From Maribacter antarcticus DSM 21422 (GTDB taxonomy: Bacteria > Bacteroidota > Bacteroidia > Flavobacteriales > Flavobacteriaceae), in the NCBI RefSeq assembly GCF_000621125.1, contig NZ_KK211214.1, positions 623,300-687,299 of the forward strand: a stretch of DNA of 64,000 nucleotides, in the 5' to 3' direction. The notes beneath the pieces were generated by a model. The model did not search any database. It was not told the origin of the DNA and saw only the letters and a program-made list of their open reading frames with translations. Both the position numbers and the translations under genes were made by a program. The first letter of the stretch is position 1, and each line of letters begins with the position of its first letter. Shown one piece after another: positions 35,324 to 44,452 of this stretch.

Positions 35324-36707
35324 AATAGGACTCTTGGCTTTATGTTTGATTTTGGGTCAGGTACTATTAGCACAAAAGAATGACGAGATTCAATTACGTA
35401 AAATATATGACGCAGCCCTCACTCAAGGAAAATCCTATGATTGGTTAAATCACCTCTCCAACCAGATTGGAGGTAGATTATCAGGTTCCGTTCAAGCACA
35501 ACAGGCAGTCGATTATACGAAGGCAGAATTGGATGCCCTTGGCTTAGATCAAGTTTGGTTGCAGCCGGTGATGGTTCCAAAATGGGTCCGGGGTACACCC
35601 GAGTTTGCTTATTTTGAAACAGATCCTGGTATCACCACCAATGTGCCTATTACCGCCTTGGGGGGTTCAGTCCCAACACCACCAAAGGGTCTCAAGGCAA
35701 AAGTGATAGAGGTGCAAAGTATTGAGGAGCTAGATGTACTTGGAGCCGATAATATAGCAGGTAAAATAGTCTTCTTTAACCGTCCGATGGATGCCAGTCA
35801 TATCAATACTTTCGATGCGTATTCAGGTAGTGTAGACCAGCGAGGTTCTGGTGCTAAGGAAGCAGGTAAGTTTGGAGCTCTGGGGGTTATTGTACGTTCC
35901 ATGAACCTAAGGCTTGATGATTTTCCTCATACTGGTGGTTTGAGTTATGGTGATACGCCATTAAATGAAAGAATTCCTGCGGCGGCAATAAGTACAAATG
36001 CTGCGGAGCTGCTTAGTGCAACCTTAAAGTTAAATCCAGAGATTAGCTTTTACTTCAAACAAAATTGTAAACAGTTAGATGATGTCCAATCCTTCAATGT
36101 AATTGGCGAAATTAAGGGAAGTACTCATCCAGATGAGATTATTGTAGTGGGTGGGCATCTAGATTCATGGGATTTAGGCGATGGTTCACATGACGATGGC
36201 GCAGGTTGTGTGCAAAGCATGGAGGTATTACGACTTTTTAAAGAAATTGGATATACTCCTAAACGTACCATAAGGGTGGTCTTGTTTATGAATGAAGAGA
36301 ACGGATTACGAGGCGGTAAAAAGTATGCCGAGGTAGCGCAAAAGAATAACGAAAACCACATTTTTGCTTTAGAAAGTGATTCTGGAGGCTTTACGCCAAG
36401 AGGTTTTTCGTTCGATAGTTCGGAGGCTGATTTTAAACGTGTGGAAAGCTGGAAGCCTTTGTTGGAACCATATCAAGTTAGTATGTTGGTTAAAGGAGGT
36501 AGTGGCGCGGACATTGGTCCATTAAAAAATGATACTATTGTTTTAGCAGGGTTAAAACCGGATTCACAACGGTATTTTGACCACCACCATTCTGATAACG
36601 ATAGGTTTGAACATGTAAACAAGCGTGAATTGGAACTCGGAGCAGCTGCTATGACGAGTCTTATTTATCTTTTTGATGTGTACGGAATAGATGGGGCAGT
36701 CAAATAA
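35295..36707 (+). CDS. Secreted M28 family metallopeptidase
   Basis: The 470-residue protein has a signal peptide ending at LLAQ. A PA-like domain insert (~residues 130-250, with KIVFFNRPMDASHINTFDAY) is followed by the M28 catalytic core: GGHLDSWDLGDGSHDDGAG (His and bridging Asp), FMNEENGLRGGKKYAE (catalytic and metal Glu), LESDSGGF, and HHHSDNDRFEHV (metal His). It resembles glutamate carboxypeptidase/aminopeptidase-like members. It starts 29 bases inside the PPK2 gene in another frame. Confidence 0.93.
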   Translation: MKSNYITKNKIGLLALCLILGQVLLAQKNDEIQLRKIYDAALTQGKSYDWLNHLSNQIGGRLSGSVQAQQAVDYTKAELDALGLDQVWLQPVMVPKWVRGTPEFAYFETDPGITTNVPITALGGSVPTPPKGLKAKVIEVQSIEELDVLGADNIAGKIVFFNRPMDASHINTFDAYSGSVDQRGSGAKEAGKFGALGVIVRSMNLRLDDFPHTGGLSYGDTPLNERIPAAAISTNAAELLSATLKLNPEISFYFKQNCKQLDDVQSFNVIGEIKGSTHPDEIIVVGGHLDSWDLGDGSHDDGAGCVQSMEVLRLFKEIGYTPKRTIRVVLFMNEENGLRGGKKYAEVAQKNNENHIFALESDSGGFTPRGFSFDSSEADFKRVESWKPLLEPYQVSMLVKGGSGADIGPLKNDTIVLAGLKPDSQRYFDHHHSDNDRFEHVNKRELELGAAAMTSLIYLFDVYGIDGAVK

Positions 36708-36779
36708 TTATGGCGTAGCTGTTTCGTAGACCGTAGGGCCTTGGCTTTAAGATTTCTAACATTTTCCATACCTTTTCCA

Positions 36780-36787
36780 TACCTTTG
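36780..36787 (+). promoter_or_regulatory. -7 promoter element of the cyclophilin-FKBP gene
   Basis: TACCTTTG matches TAnnTTTG, 22 bases before the ATG at 36810. A nearly identical copy (CCATACCTT) lies 12 bases upstream as a short tandem repeat. Confidence 0.5.
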
Positions 36788-36809
36788 CACCTTAATTAAT
36801 AATAGGAAA

Positions 36810-37742
36810 ATGGAAGACGGAATCTACGCAAAATTTAACACAACAAAAGGTGAGGTGCTGGTTAAGCTTACCTATGATAAAACGCCAGGAACGGTAGGTA
36901 ACTTTGTTGCTTTGGCCGAGGGTAAAAAACAAAATACGGCAAAACCAGAAGGGACACCTTATTACGATGGATTAACCTTTCACCGTGTAATTCCAGATTT
37001 TATGGTGCAAGGCGGTTGCCCTCTAGGAACTGGAACAGGGGATGCGGGATATAAATTCGATGATGAGTTTCGTCCAGAACTAACACATGATGCACCAGGA
37101 GTGCTATCGATGGCAAATGCAGGCCCTGGCACTAACGGAAGCCAGTTTTTTATTACACATATTGCTACCCCTTGGTTAGATAATAAGCATACTGTTTTTG
37201 GTCATGTTGCCTCTGGACAAGAGATTGTTGATTCGATTGCACAAGGTGATGCCTTGGATTCTTTAGAAATTGTAAGAGTAGGTGCTGAAGCAGCAGCCTG
37301 GGATGCCGTAAAGGCGTTTGATGCTTTTTCCAGATCCGGCGAAGAGCGTTCGAATGTTGCCAAAGCAGATCAAGATGCGGAACTAGATAAAGTTGCAGCA
37401 GGTTTTGAGGAAACTGCCTCAGGACTTCGATATAAGATGATACAAGAAGGGAAAGGTGCTAAGGCCGAAAGTGGAAAAGAGGTATCCGTGCACTACGAAG
37501 GTTCTTTATTGAACGGTCAGGTTTTTGATTCTTCCTACAAGAGAAGCGAGCCTATAGATTTTAAGTTGGGTGTAGGTAATGTGATTCCAGGCTGGGATGA
37601 AGGAATCGCTCTTTTAAAGGTAGGTGATAAAGCTCGTTTTGTAATTCCGTCTAATTTGGCTTACGGAAGTGCTGGTGCTGGCGGAGTTATTCCTCCGGAT
37701 GCAACGCTTATTTTTGATGTAGAATTAATGGGGGTAAACTAG
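36810..37742 (+). CDS. Peptidyl-prolyl isomerase with cyclophilin and FKBP domains
   Basis: The 310-residue protein joins a cyclophilin domain (residues ~1-165: FHRVIPDFMVQGGCP, GPGTNGSQFFITH, WLDNKHTVFGHV) to an FKBP domain (~205-310: VSVHYEGSLLNGQVFDSSYK, IPGWDEGIALLKVGDKARFV, YGSAGAGGVIPPDATLIFDV). Both carry catalytic-pocket residues, so both may isomerise prolines. There is no signal peptide from the start at 36810, so it should be cytosolic. An ATG-less upstream extension from 36741 is rejected because it covers the promoter. Confidence 0.92.
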   Translation: MEDGIYAKFNTTKGEVLVKLTYDKTPGTVGNFVALAEGKKQNTAKPEGTPYYDGLTFHRVIPDFMVQGGCPLGTGTGDAGYKFDDEFRPELTHDAPGVLSMANAGPGTNGSQFFITHIATPWLDNKHTVFGHVASGQEIVDSIAQGDALDSLEIVRVGAEAAAWDAVKAFDAFSRSGEERSNVAKADQDAELDKVAAGFEETASGLRYKMIQEGKGAKAESGKEVSVHYEGSLLNGQVFDSSYKRSEPIDFKLGVGNVIPGWDEGIALLKVGDKARFVIPSNLAYGSAGAGGVIPPDATLIFDVELMGVN

Positions 37743-37776
37743 GAACTAGTTTAGAATTAATATAATACTTTGTAGT

Positions 37777-37812
37777 AAAAGCACTTTGGTCATTTCGATT
37801 AGAGTGCTTTTT
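37777..37812 (+). terminator. Terminator after the isomerase gene
   Basis: AAAAGCACT and AGTGCTTTT pair around a 17-base loop, followed by a T run. Confidence 0.7.
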
Positions 37813-37817
37813 TTATG

Positions 37818-37901
37818 TTATTTAGTTTTTAATAAACTGAATAAAAAAAGTAAAATATTAAGTAGTACTAGCATCAAAACAATAAATAGGAAGATTTTCA
37901 T
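37818..37901 (-). CDS. Possible 27-residue membrane peptide
   Basis: A minus-strand ATG frame of 28 codons encodes MKIFLFIVLMLVLLNILLFL and a short SLLKTK-like end, a single hydrophobic helix with a basic tail. It could be a tiny membrane protein or toxin-like peptide. No promoter or antisense RNA is evident, and it could be chance in AT-rich DNA. Confidence 0.3.
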   Translation of the reverse strand: MKIFLFIVLMLVLLNILLFLFSLLKTK

Positions 37902-38196
37902 AAGGTTAACGGTCACTTGTGCTATTATTAGAACAACTACAACCTAAAATTCCCTACCCAAAAATTAGTAAAAAAATTATATCTTATTTCATAGCGCTCC
38001 AACATAGTTTGATCATATGTATTAGAATCAATCAAAGCAAAATAAGAATAAAGGTGCGGATGACGTTTTAGCTAAACGGGGTTGATATATATGTATAATT
38101 TTAAGATGCAGTTATATCCAAATGGTTGCGTAACGTTCAACATACATATATAATAAATGAGGCCAATTCTCGCAAATGGAAAATTGGGGTACAAAA
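37902..38196. other. Non-coding stretch with nothing recognised
   Basis: AT-rich sequence between the isomerase terminator and the cspA terminator. No gene of useful length, tRNA or repeat is seen. Confidence 0.6.
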
Positions 38197-38223
38197 AAAC
38201 CCGATTCAAATAGAATCGGGTTT
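38197..38223 (-). terminator. Terminator after the cold-shock gene
   Basis: AAACCCGATTC, five-base loop, GAATCGGGTTT: an 11-bp perfect stem; on the minus strand it is followed by T residues. Confidence 0.85.
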
Positions 38224-38249
38224 ATACTATAAAAAAAGTTTAATTTTAC

Positions 38250-38444
38250 CTAGTCAATTACTTTTACATTAACGGCGTTCAATCCTTTTTTACCTTGTTG
38301 TAGTTCAAATTCTACAACATCACCTTCACGAACTTCGTCGATTAAGCCAGAAATGTGTACAAAGTGATCTTCGTTCGAACCATCTTCAGTGATGAAACCA
38401 TATCCTTTAGAATCATTGAAGAATTTTACTGTTCCTTTACTCAT
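38250..38444 (-). CDS. Cold-shock protein (CspA family)
   Basis: This 64-residue OB-fold RNA chaperone has RNP1 KGYGFITED and RNP2 DHFVHIS intact. The preceding 130-base leader is very AT-rich with a near-consensus TATATTTA element about 33 bases upstream of the start, and could fold with temperature as csp leaders do, although no specific structure was worked out. A strong terminator follows, so it is monocistronic. Confidence 0.95.
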   Translation of the reverse strand: MSKGTVKFFNDSKGYGFITEDGSNEDHFVHISGLIDEVREGDVVEFELQQGKKGLNAVNVKVID

Positions 38445-38573
38445 AATAGAAAAAATTATATATTAATTAAAGCGTAAATATAATATTATTTTTACTAATT
38501 ATTATAATTTAACATAATTATAATATCCTTAAGTGTTTAGAAATCAATAATCTTGGAGCTCCTTCACTCTAAG

Positions 38574-39212
38574 TTATTTAGTAGGATCGGGTGTCATTCT
38601 TAAATAGGGCTTTATTTCTTCTACCCCTTTACTAAAAATTTCTTTTGCATCTGCTGTGGTGATGGCTGGACTCACAACCACATCTTGACCACTTTCCCAG
38701 TTTGCAGGCGTAGCAACCTTATGAGTAGCAGTAAGTTGCAATGAGTCTATAACTCGCAATAGTTCGTAAAAGTTGCGACCTGTTGAAGCAGGATAGGTAA
38801 GGGTTAATTTCACACTTTTATCAGGCGCAATTATAAATACCGAACGTACGGTTAAGTTGTTATCGGCTTTGGGGTGAATCATATCGTACAAATCGGATAC
38901 CTTTTTATCCTCGTCGGCTATAATAGGAAAGTTTACGGTAGTTTGTTGTACCTCGTTTATATCTTTTATCCATTCTTTGTGTGATGCAGCACCATCGACG
39001 CTTAATGCCAACATCTTAACGTTTCTTTTATCGAATTCATCTTTAAATTTTGCCGCAGTGCCCAATTCCGTAGTACATACCGGCGTAAAATCTGCAGGGT
39101 GGGAAAATAGAATACCCCAACCGTCACCTAAGTATTCATAAAGGTTAATGGTGCCTATAGAACTGTCTGCTGTAAAGTTTGGAGCGGTATCACCTAATCT
39201 TAATGTTGCCAT
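38574..39212 (-). CDS. 1-Cys type peroxiredoxin (Prx6 family)
   Basis: The 212-residue protein reduces peroxides. The peroxidatic Cys46 lies in HPADFTPVCTTEL. The longer C-terminal part (TVRSVFIIAPDKSVKLTLTY, RVIDSLQLTATHKVATPANW, GVEEIKPYLRMTPDP) marks the Prx6/1-Cys subgroup. No second cysteine is present outside Cys46, so recycling would need an external thiol. A monocistronic gene. Confidence 0.94.
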   Translation of the reverse strand: MATLRLGDTAPNFTADSSIGTINLYEYLGDGWGILFSHPADFTPVCTTELGTAAKFKDEFDKRNVKMLALSVDGAASHKEWIKDINEVQQTTVNFPIIADEDKKVSDLYDMIHPKADNNLTVRSVFIIAPDKSVKLTLTYPASTGRNFYELLRVIDSLQLTATHKVATPANWESGQDVVVSPAITTADAKEIFSKGVEEIKPYLRMTPDPTK

Positions 39213-39645
39213 TATCGTATATTTTTAAGTATTATTATTATCCTATAAAATTAGTAGATTAATCGATAGTTTTCATTTGTTTAGGGTTAAAAATGTATTA
39301 ATGTTTTTTACTCTTATTATATTGATAATAATAGGATGACAAGTAAACTTGCCATAAGTAACTTAGATAACTTTCTAACACCACTACCGATTATTTTTTT
39401 CGCTCATAAGGTCTCATTTATTACATAAGTTTCATTTATTTGAATACGCCAGCTGGTAGCCTAATTTTGAATTTGACCTCTTGGTATTTCATGGGTTGTA
39501 TGCTTGCATACAGATAGTTTATAATTAATGTTTTGGTTTCGACACATAATGCCAAATAGTGTTGAGGAGAAGTGCGTCCATTTAAATATACGTGTATTTT
39601 AAAAAGTCAGTTTTTCAATACCGAGTTCTTTACTACATTTAGCCT
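39213..39645. other. 433-base intergenic stretch, nothing recognised
   Basis: AT-rich and non-coding between divergently transcribed peroxiredoxin and DinB-type genes, so both promoters must lie here. No strong TAnnTTTG pair with good spacing was found. Confidence 0.5.
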
Positions 39646-40182
39646 ATGGAAAACTTAGAACACTTAAAGTACCCAATAGGACATTTTATCTGTCCTGAGC
39701 AAATAACCGTTTTACAAATTAAAGAATGGATTAAGGCGCTGGAAACTTTTCCTAAACGTTTGGAAGGAGTGGTGGGTGACTTGACTGAGTCACAACTAGA
39801 AACTCCATATAGGCAAGGCGGTTGGACAGTAAGACAACTAATTCATCATATTGCTGATAGTCACCACCACAGTTATACTAGGTTTAAATGGGCTTTGACA
39901 GAGGAAAACCCAATAATCAAAGCATATGAAGAAAAAAAATGGTCCGACCTTCTGGACGCACACACCGCTCCTACTAATATTTCATTGCACTACCTTAATG
40001 CTCTTCATTTAAAGCTAGTATTTCTTTTAAAAGGTTTGTCGGAAGAGCAGTTAACGAGTTCTTATGTGCATCCTGTAGATAATAGAAAAGTAAGCGTTGG
40101 AGAAAATATGGGTAAATATGCTTGGCATGGGAATCATCATTTGGCCCATATTCAAAACTTGATAAAAAGGGAAGGTTGGTGA
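39646..40182 (+). CDS. DinB-superfamily YfiT-like metal-dependent hydrolase/transferase
   Basis: The 178-residue four-helix protein has the three-histidine metal site of the DinB/YfiT group: His in LIHHIADSHHHSY and in WHGNHHLAHI. LEGVVGDLTESQLETPYRQGGWTVRQ is the family's N-terminal signature. The related Bacillus YfiT is a putative metal-dependent hydrolase, and BstA-type relatives transfer bacillithiol. It converges on a GNAT gene, 10 bases between stops. Confidence 0.88.
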   Translation: MENLEHLKYPIGHFICPEQITVLQIKEWIKALETFPKRLEGVVGDLTESQLETPYRQGGWTVRQLIHHIADSHHHSYTRFKWALTEENPIIKAYEEKKWSDLLDAHTAPTNISLHYLNALHLKLVFLLKGLSEEQLTSSYVHPVDNRKVSVGENMGKYAWHGNHHLAHIQNLIKREGW

Positions 40183-40192
40183 TAGGGAATAC

Positions 40193-40738
40193 TTAAGGTA
40201 TTCTTTTTATCATAATAAACATCGGTTTTTCCACTTTTATCGCTTGTTTGAATTTGATTTCAGTTGTGCTATGAATGTTAAATCCGTTTTTCTTATAGAA
40301 GTTAAGCGCTGGACCTTTTTGCATCGCAGCAAGCCAAAGCACCCTTTTTTCTGCTGCTTTGGCCCGTAACCATATAAACTGAAGTGCTTTAGTACCAATT
40401 CCTTCTCCGGAAGCATCTTTGATAATATAAATTTTGTCTAAATAAAGTGCTTCTTTTTTACTATAGGCTTCAAGTGGAGCATCCGTTATTAATTTTAGAA
40501 TCCCAACGCATTCTTTGTTGCGATAAATTAAGAAAAGCTGTGTATTTATATCCCTAAATTCCTTCTTTACTATGGTTACTGTAAAGCTAGTTTGGATATA
40601 AGGTGCAGTATCGCCATGTGGCCATAAATGTAGATAATGCTGGTTGTATGCTTTTGTCCCTATCGTTATATAGGTATCAAAGGTTTCTGGTCTTAGGGGT
40701 TCAAAATAAACAATATCTTTCATAGTCAATGATGTCAT
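40193..40738 (-). CDS. GNAT-family N-acetyltransferase
   Basis: The 181-residue protein has the GNAT acetyl-CoA loop motif (KDASGEGIGTKALQFIWLRA, an R/Q-x-x-G-x-G/A-like GEGIGT), the beta-bulge strand LYLDKIYI before it, and the C-terminal NFYKKNGF typical of the fold. An in-frame ATG at 40723 would shorten it by five residues. The substrate is unknown. Confidence 0.88.
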   Translation of the reverse strand: MTSLTMKDIVYFEPLRPETFDTYITIGTKAYNQHYLHLWPHGDTAPYIQTSFTVTIVKKEFRDINTQLFLIYRNKECVGILKLITDAPLEAYSKKEALYLDKIYIIKDASGEGIGTKALQFIWLRAKAAEKRVLWLAAMQKGPALNFYKKNGFNIHSTTEIKFKQAIKVEKPMFIMIKRIP

Positions 40739-40846
40739 TTCTCCCGCTTCTGGTTTGTATAACAGTATCTAAGTAGAAAAAATAGTGGTATAGTTTTAGA
40801 ACTAGTAGTTGGTTTCGTTTAGATTAAAACTATTTAGCAATCAGTC

Positions 40847-41407
40847 TTAGTCGCTTTTCCATTTAATATTACAGCCAATACTTGGTTTCTGATGTTCTAT
40901 TACAGGACTTTCTGCTAAAATCCCATCCATAGCTTTTCTTAAGTCTTCTCCTGTAAGGGCTGCACCATTACCAGGTCTGGAATCGTCTAGTTGCCCTCGG
41001 TACACTAATTTTAAGCGGTCATCAAAAAGATAAAAATCTGGAGTACATGATGCGTCGTAGGCTTTGGCTATCTCTTGGGTTTCATCATACAGATATGGGA
41101 ACGTATAATCCTCCTCCTTTGCTTTTAATTTCATAAGTTTTGGACTGTCTTGAGGATAATTTATAATATCGTTACTGGAAATAGCAATAAATCCAAAGCC
41201 TTTGATTCTATACTCTTTTGCCATCTTAGAAATTTCTGGATTTACGTGGATTACAAACGGACAATGATTACAAATGAACATGATTACCGTACCCTTTGCT
41301 CCGGTCATTGTTTCTAGATCAAGGGTGTTTCCGCTTAATGTATCCAGTAAACTAAAATTTGGTGCAGCCGTACCCAAGGCTAGCATCTTACTTTTTGTTC
41401 TTGCCAT
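40847..41407 (-). CDS. Thioredoxin-family/peroxiredoxin-like protein
   Basis: The 186-residue protein has the AhpC/TSA-thioredoxin fold with an active C-N-H-C-P (VIMFICNHCPFVIHVNPEI), APNFSLLDTLSG at the N-terminus and CTPDFYLFDDRLKLVYRGQL with the cis-Pro. A third Cys pair is not obvious apart from GCNIKWK near the end. No signal peptide is present, so it is cytosolic. It may reduce thiols or peroxides. Confidence 0.9.
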   Translation of the reverse strand: MARTKSKMLALGTAAPNFSLLDTLSGNTLDLETMTGAKGTVIMFICNHCPFVIHVNPEISKMAKEYRIKGFGFIAISSNDIINYPQDSPKLMKLKAKEEDYTFPYLYDETQEIAKAYDASCTPDFYLFDDRLKLVYRGQLDDSRPGNGAALTGEDLRKAMDGILAESPVIEHQKPSIGCNIKWKSD

Positions 41408-41643
41408 ACTATTAACTTTATTTGATAAAGTTAAGGGTATTTACAGTGCTATGGTAAATGGATAAAAATTAATTATTTTGTGCTACTCAGATTTTATTTC
41501 ACTAATCACTGTTCAGGGTTTCAAAGCTTATTCGACCTTATTTAACAATAGAGTAAAGTATAGAATTAAGGCTGAAAGTAGTACCTTGGGAGCTCTTGAA
41601 TACGTAAACGAGTTTCGAAATAGCTTAGTCGTGGGAGGCGAAC

Positions 41644-42582
41644 GTGTTAAAATTATATTTTTTGACTGATACTCTTTTAGATAACATACACATAAATTAT
41701 AATGGGGAGGCGCTATGGGCTATGAATGTTGTGCTCGCATTTGTCATGTTTGGTATTGCATTGGAAATTTCGATAGGCGACTTTAAAGAGTTATGGTCAA
41801 AGCCCAAACCTGTTTTAGTTGGAGTTTTGAGTCAGTTTTTGGTACTGCCCGCGTTAACGTTTTTTCTCGTTTGGTTTATAGATCCGTATCCTAGTATAGC
41901 ATTGGGAATGTTTATGGTAGCAGCCTGTCCAGGAGGTAATATCTCTAACTTTATTTCGCATTTGGCCGGAGGAAACACTGCGCTTTCCGTGTGTCTTACT
42001 GCAATCGCCACATTACTTGCTGTAGTGATGACTCCTTTAAATCTACAACTTTGGGGTTCTTTCTATGGGCCTACAGCTGCTATTTTGAAGGACGTCGCCA
42101 TTTCTCCATTCCAGATGGTGAAATTAGTAAGCCTACTGTTAGGGATTCCCTTAGTTTTGGGCATGATGGTAAATTATTTAAAACCTATTCTTGCTCTGAA
42201 AATAGCAAAAGTCTTAAAGGTGGTTTCTTTGTTATTCTTTATTACTTTGGTGTTTTTAGCCTTGTTTAATAATAGAGCGGTATTTTTAGATTATATAGTT
42301 TATGTATTTTGGATAGTACTTATTCATAACCTATTGGCATTTTTTACCGGTTTTTCACTATCGAAGGTCTTTGGCTTAAATACCTCGAACACTAGGTCGA
42401 TTACTATAGAAACTGGGATTCAGAATTCCGGTTTGGGATTACTGCTCATATTTACTTTTTTTGATGGTCTTGGTGGTATGGCACTTTTAGCTGCATTTTG
42501 GGGAATATGGCATATTGTATCGGGCTTGTTGTTAGCCACCTTCTGGAATGCTAAATCGGTAAATACCGAAAAAATAGCTTAA
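41644..42582 (+). CDS. Bile acid:sodium symporter (BASS) family transporter
   Basis: The 312-residue protein has about nine or ten membrane helices. VMFGIALEISIGDFKELW and the crossover motif PGGNISNFISHLAGGNTALS match the BASS/SBF family; GIQNSGLGLLLIF is the second crossover. The start is a GTG at 41644; no better ATG precedes the first helix. It is 4 bases upstream of the acyltransferase gene. The substrate (organic anion) is unknown. Confidence 0.9.
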   Translation: MLKLYFLTDTLLDNIHINYNGEALWAMNVVLAFVMFGIALEISIGDFKELWSKPKPVLVGVLSQFLVLPALTFFLVWFIDPYPSIALGMFMVAACPGGNISNFISHLAGGNTALSVCLTAIATLLAVVMTPLNLQLWGSFYGPTAAILKDVAISPFQMVKLVSLLLGIPLVLGMMVNYLKPILALKIAKVLKVVSLLFFITLVFLALFNNRAVFLDYIVYVFWIVLIHNLLAFFTGFSLSKVFGLNTSNTRSITIETGIQNSGLGLLLIFTFFDGLGGMALLAAFWGIWHIVSGLLLATFWNAKSVNTEKIA

Positions 42583-42586
42583 ATCT

Positions 42587-43633
42587 ATGTTGTATTGGGT
42601 ACTTAAAAATAGCATTCATTTTGGGCTGTTTTGCTATCACAGAAAAATAAAGGTTCATGGGCTTGAAAATGTACCTAAAAACAAACCGGTACTTTTTTTA
42701 CCTAACCACCAAAATGCTTTAATAGATGTGCTGTTGGTTGGTGTACATTGTAATAGAAAACCATATTTTTTAGCTCGTTCAGATGTTTTTAGGGGATGGG
42801 TCTTAAATACACTTTTCAATTATGTAAGAATGATACCTATCTATCGTGTTCGTGATGGAAGGAATACCTTATCCAAGAATAGTGCGGTTTTTGATAGTTG
42901 TGCTCATTTTTTAAGTAGTGGGGAGGCTATAGTCATGTTTCCTGAAGGGAATCACAACCTTAAACGAAGAGTGCGGCCTTTAAGTAAGGGTTTTACTAGG
43001 GTACTGTTTCGTGCCTTAGAACAATTTCCGGAGTTGGATATTCAGCTCGTACCCGTTGGATTCAATTATGAGGATGCAGAAAAATTCCTCGATTCAGCTA
43101 CACTCTGTTATGGCAAACCTATATCAGTACAGGCATTGTATGATAAAGAAGATGCAAAAGGCTCTGTAGTTAGAATAAAAGAGGCTGTAACCGTACGCTT
43201 AAAAACACTTACTACGCATATTTCACCTGAAGTACAATATACAGAAATTGCCAACTACCTTGAAACCCAAAAGGTCGATTTTTTAGATCCCGTAAAAGCT
43301 AATCGTTTGATAAAACAAGGAGTTAGCAGAACAAGCCCTGGTGCGGAGACGACTACGTTGAGTAGTAAGAAACGTTCTTTTTTCCAGATGATTTTCCTGT
43401 TCCTGAATCTTCCCGTAATACTATTTTGGAGATTGGTGGTAAAACCAAAGGTTCCTGAGGCGGAATTTATGGGTACTTTTCGTTTTGCAGTATCGTTTCT
43501 GGGTTTCTTCGCTTACTATATCATTTTGTTGACTGCGTTTATAGCGCTAGTAAACTTTTGGTGGGCCTTGGGTATTATCAGTTTTTTAGGGATATTCAAT
43601 TTAAGTTATGTGAAATGGTCTCGTTTTAATTGA
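42587..43633 (+). CDS. PlsC-family 1-acyl-glycerol-3-phosphate acyltransferase
   Basis: The 348-residue protein has the acyltransferase motif I H-x4-D (NHQNALIDVLL), the GWVLNTLFNYVRMIPIYR block, and motif III FPEGNHNLKRRVRPLSKGFT. After the catalytic domain there are two or three membrane helices (MIFLFLNLPVILFWRLVV, SFLGFFAYYIILLTAFIAL). It probably acylates lysophosphatidic acid, or another lysolipid, at the inner membrane. Coupled to the BASS transporter upstream. Confidence 0.9.
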   Translation: MLYWVLKNSIHFGLFCYHRKIKVHGLENVPKNKPVLFLPNHQNALIDVLLVGVHCNRKPYFLARSDVFRGWVLNTLFNYVRMIPIYRVRDGRNTLSKNSAVFDSCAHFLSSGEAIVMFPEGNHNLKRRVRPLSKGFTRVLFRALEQFPELDIQLVPVGFNYEDAEKFLDSATLCYGKPISVQALYDKEDAKGSVVRIKEAVTVRLKTLTTHISPEVQYTEIANYLETQKVDFLDPVKANRLIKQGVSRTSPGAETTTLSSKKRSFFQMIFLFLNLPVILFWRLVVKPKVPEAEFMGTFRFAVSFLGFFAYYIILLTAFIALVNFWWALGIISFLGIFNLSYVKWSRFN

Positions 43634-44116
43634 TGCAAGGTGTCTTATCACGTAGTCATCTGTTTCGAGTTTATTACGAGTCTACTTGGTCTAGAAAAGA
43701 AGCATGTATGCTAATAACACCACTAGTCATGCTCCTAGATTTGGGACTGGGTTAATACCTGATTTGATTCATGTTTATCTTTAGGTTACCAATAATAACT
43801 TAGTTTCTGGTAGTACTTCAAATTATTTAAGGGTCAATTTAGCTGATGTGTGCCACATTAGAAACAGCTATTTTTAGAAACTGTCCGTAGTGCTTGAAAA
43901 GTGTCACTAGGTTTTTCTATCCATTGTTAGGATTATGATAAATTTTATTTATACAAAACATAACTAATATAAATAAAAATTAATAAACGTAATGTCTGAC
44001 CTTAGTACACAAATTTAAGAATCGTGTTGTACGAAATTAGTTTAAAGACTATAGGATAGACGTGGTTCAAAACTGCTGTTTAATTTAAAAGAATATACCC
44101 TAAAGGTATTTTAAAA
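43634..44116. other. 483-base intergenic region upstream of the DAB locus
   Basis: Non-coding. Near the right end an inverted repeat ATACC-CTAAA-GGTAT (44095-44109) sits just before the small gene at 44117 and could be an operator. No LysR-type regulator gene is adjacent. Nothing else is recognised. Confidence 0.45.
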
Positions 44117-44401
44117 ATGAACGAAAATATCAAATTCATAGAAGGTCATTTTAGTCCGGCCGAAGCGGCGGATGTACTTTTGTCCCTGCTCAACGATAAG
44201 ATAAAGTTTCATACAGTAAAGGCACTTAATCTTCGACAGGGTGAAAAAGATTCAGTTTGTAGTTCTGTCGAACGTATTTCAAGCTTAAAGGAGGCGAAAA
44301 AACGCGTAGAGGAGCTCGTCGTTGTAGCCCACAAGAATGGTATGGAGCTCAAGATTGACAGTAGTATAGCTATTAACCTCGTAGCAATATCCAAGTCTTG
44401 A
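44117..44401 (+). CDS. Small cytosolic protein upstream of dabB (94 residues)
   Basis: The protein has a compact helical-beta pattern (FIEGHFSPAEAADVLLSLLND, then VERISSLKEAKKRVEELVVV, and IDSSIAINLVAISKS). There is no signal or membrane segment. The related 'GHFSPAEA' opening is seen in small Bacteroidota proteins of unknown role. It precedes the DabB gene by 51 bases on the same strand, which suggests the same transcript. It might be a regulator or assembly factor for the carbon pump; that is inference. Confidence 0.7.
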   Translation: MNENIKFIEGHFSPAEAADVLLSLLNDKIKFHTVKALNLRQGEKDSVCSSVERISSLKEAKKRVEELVVVAHKNGMELKIDSSIAINLVAISKS

Positions 44402-44452
44402 GTTTATCCGCTGTCTACATCCTTTTTTTCTATTAGAAAATACCCTTCTATT

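Noticed and set aside
43634-44116. tRNA or small RNA in the long gaps (also 39213-39645)
   Set aside because: No T-psi-C arm (GGTTCGAAtcc type) or cloverleaf pairing was seen.
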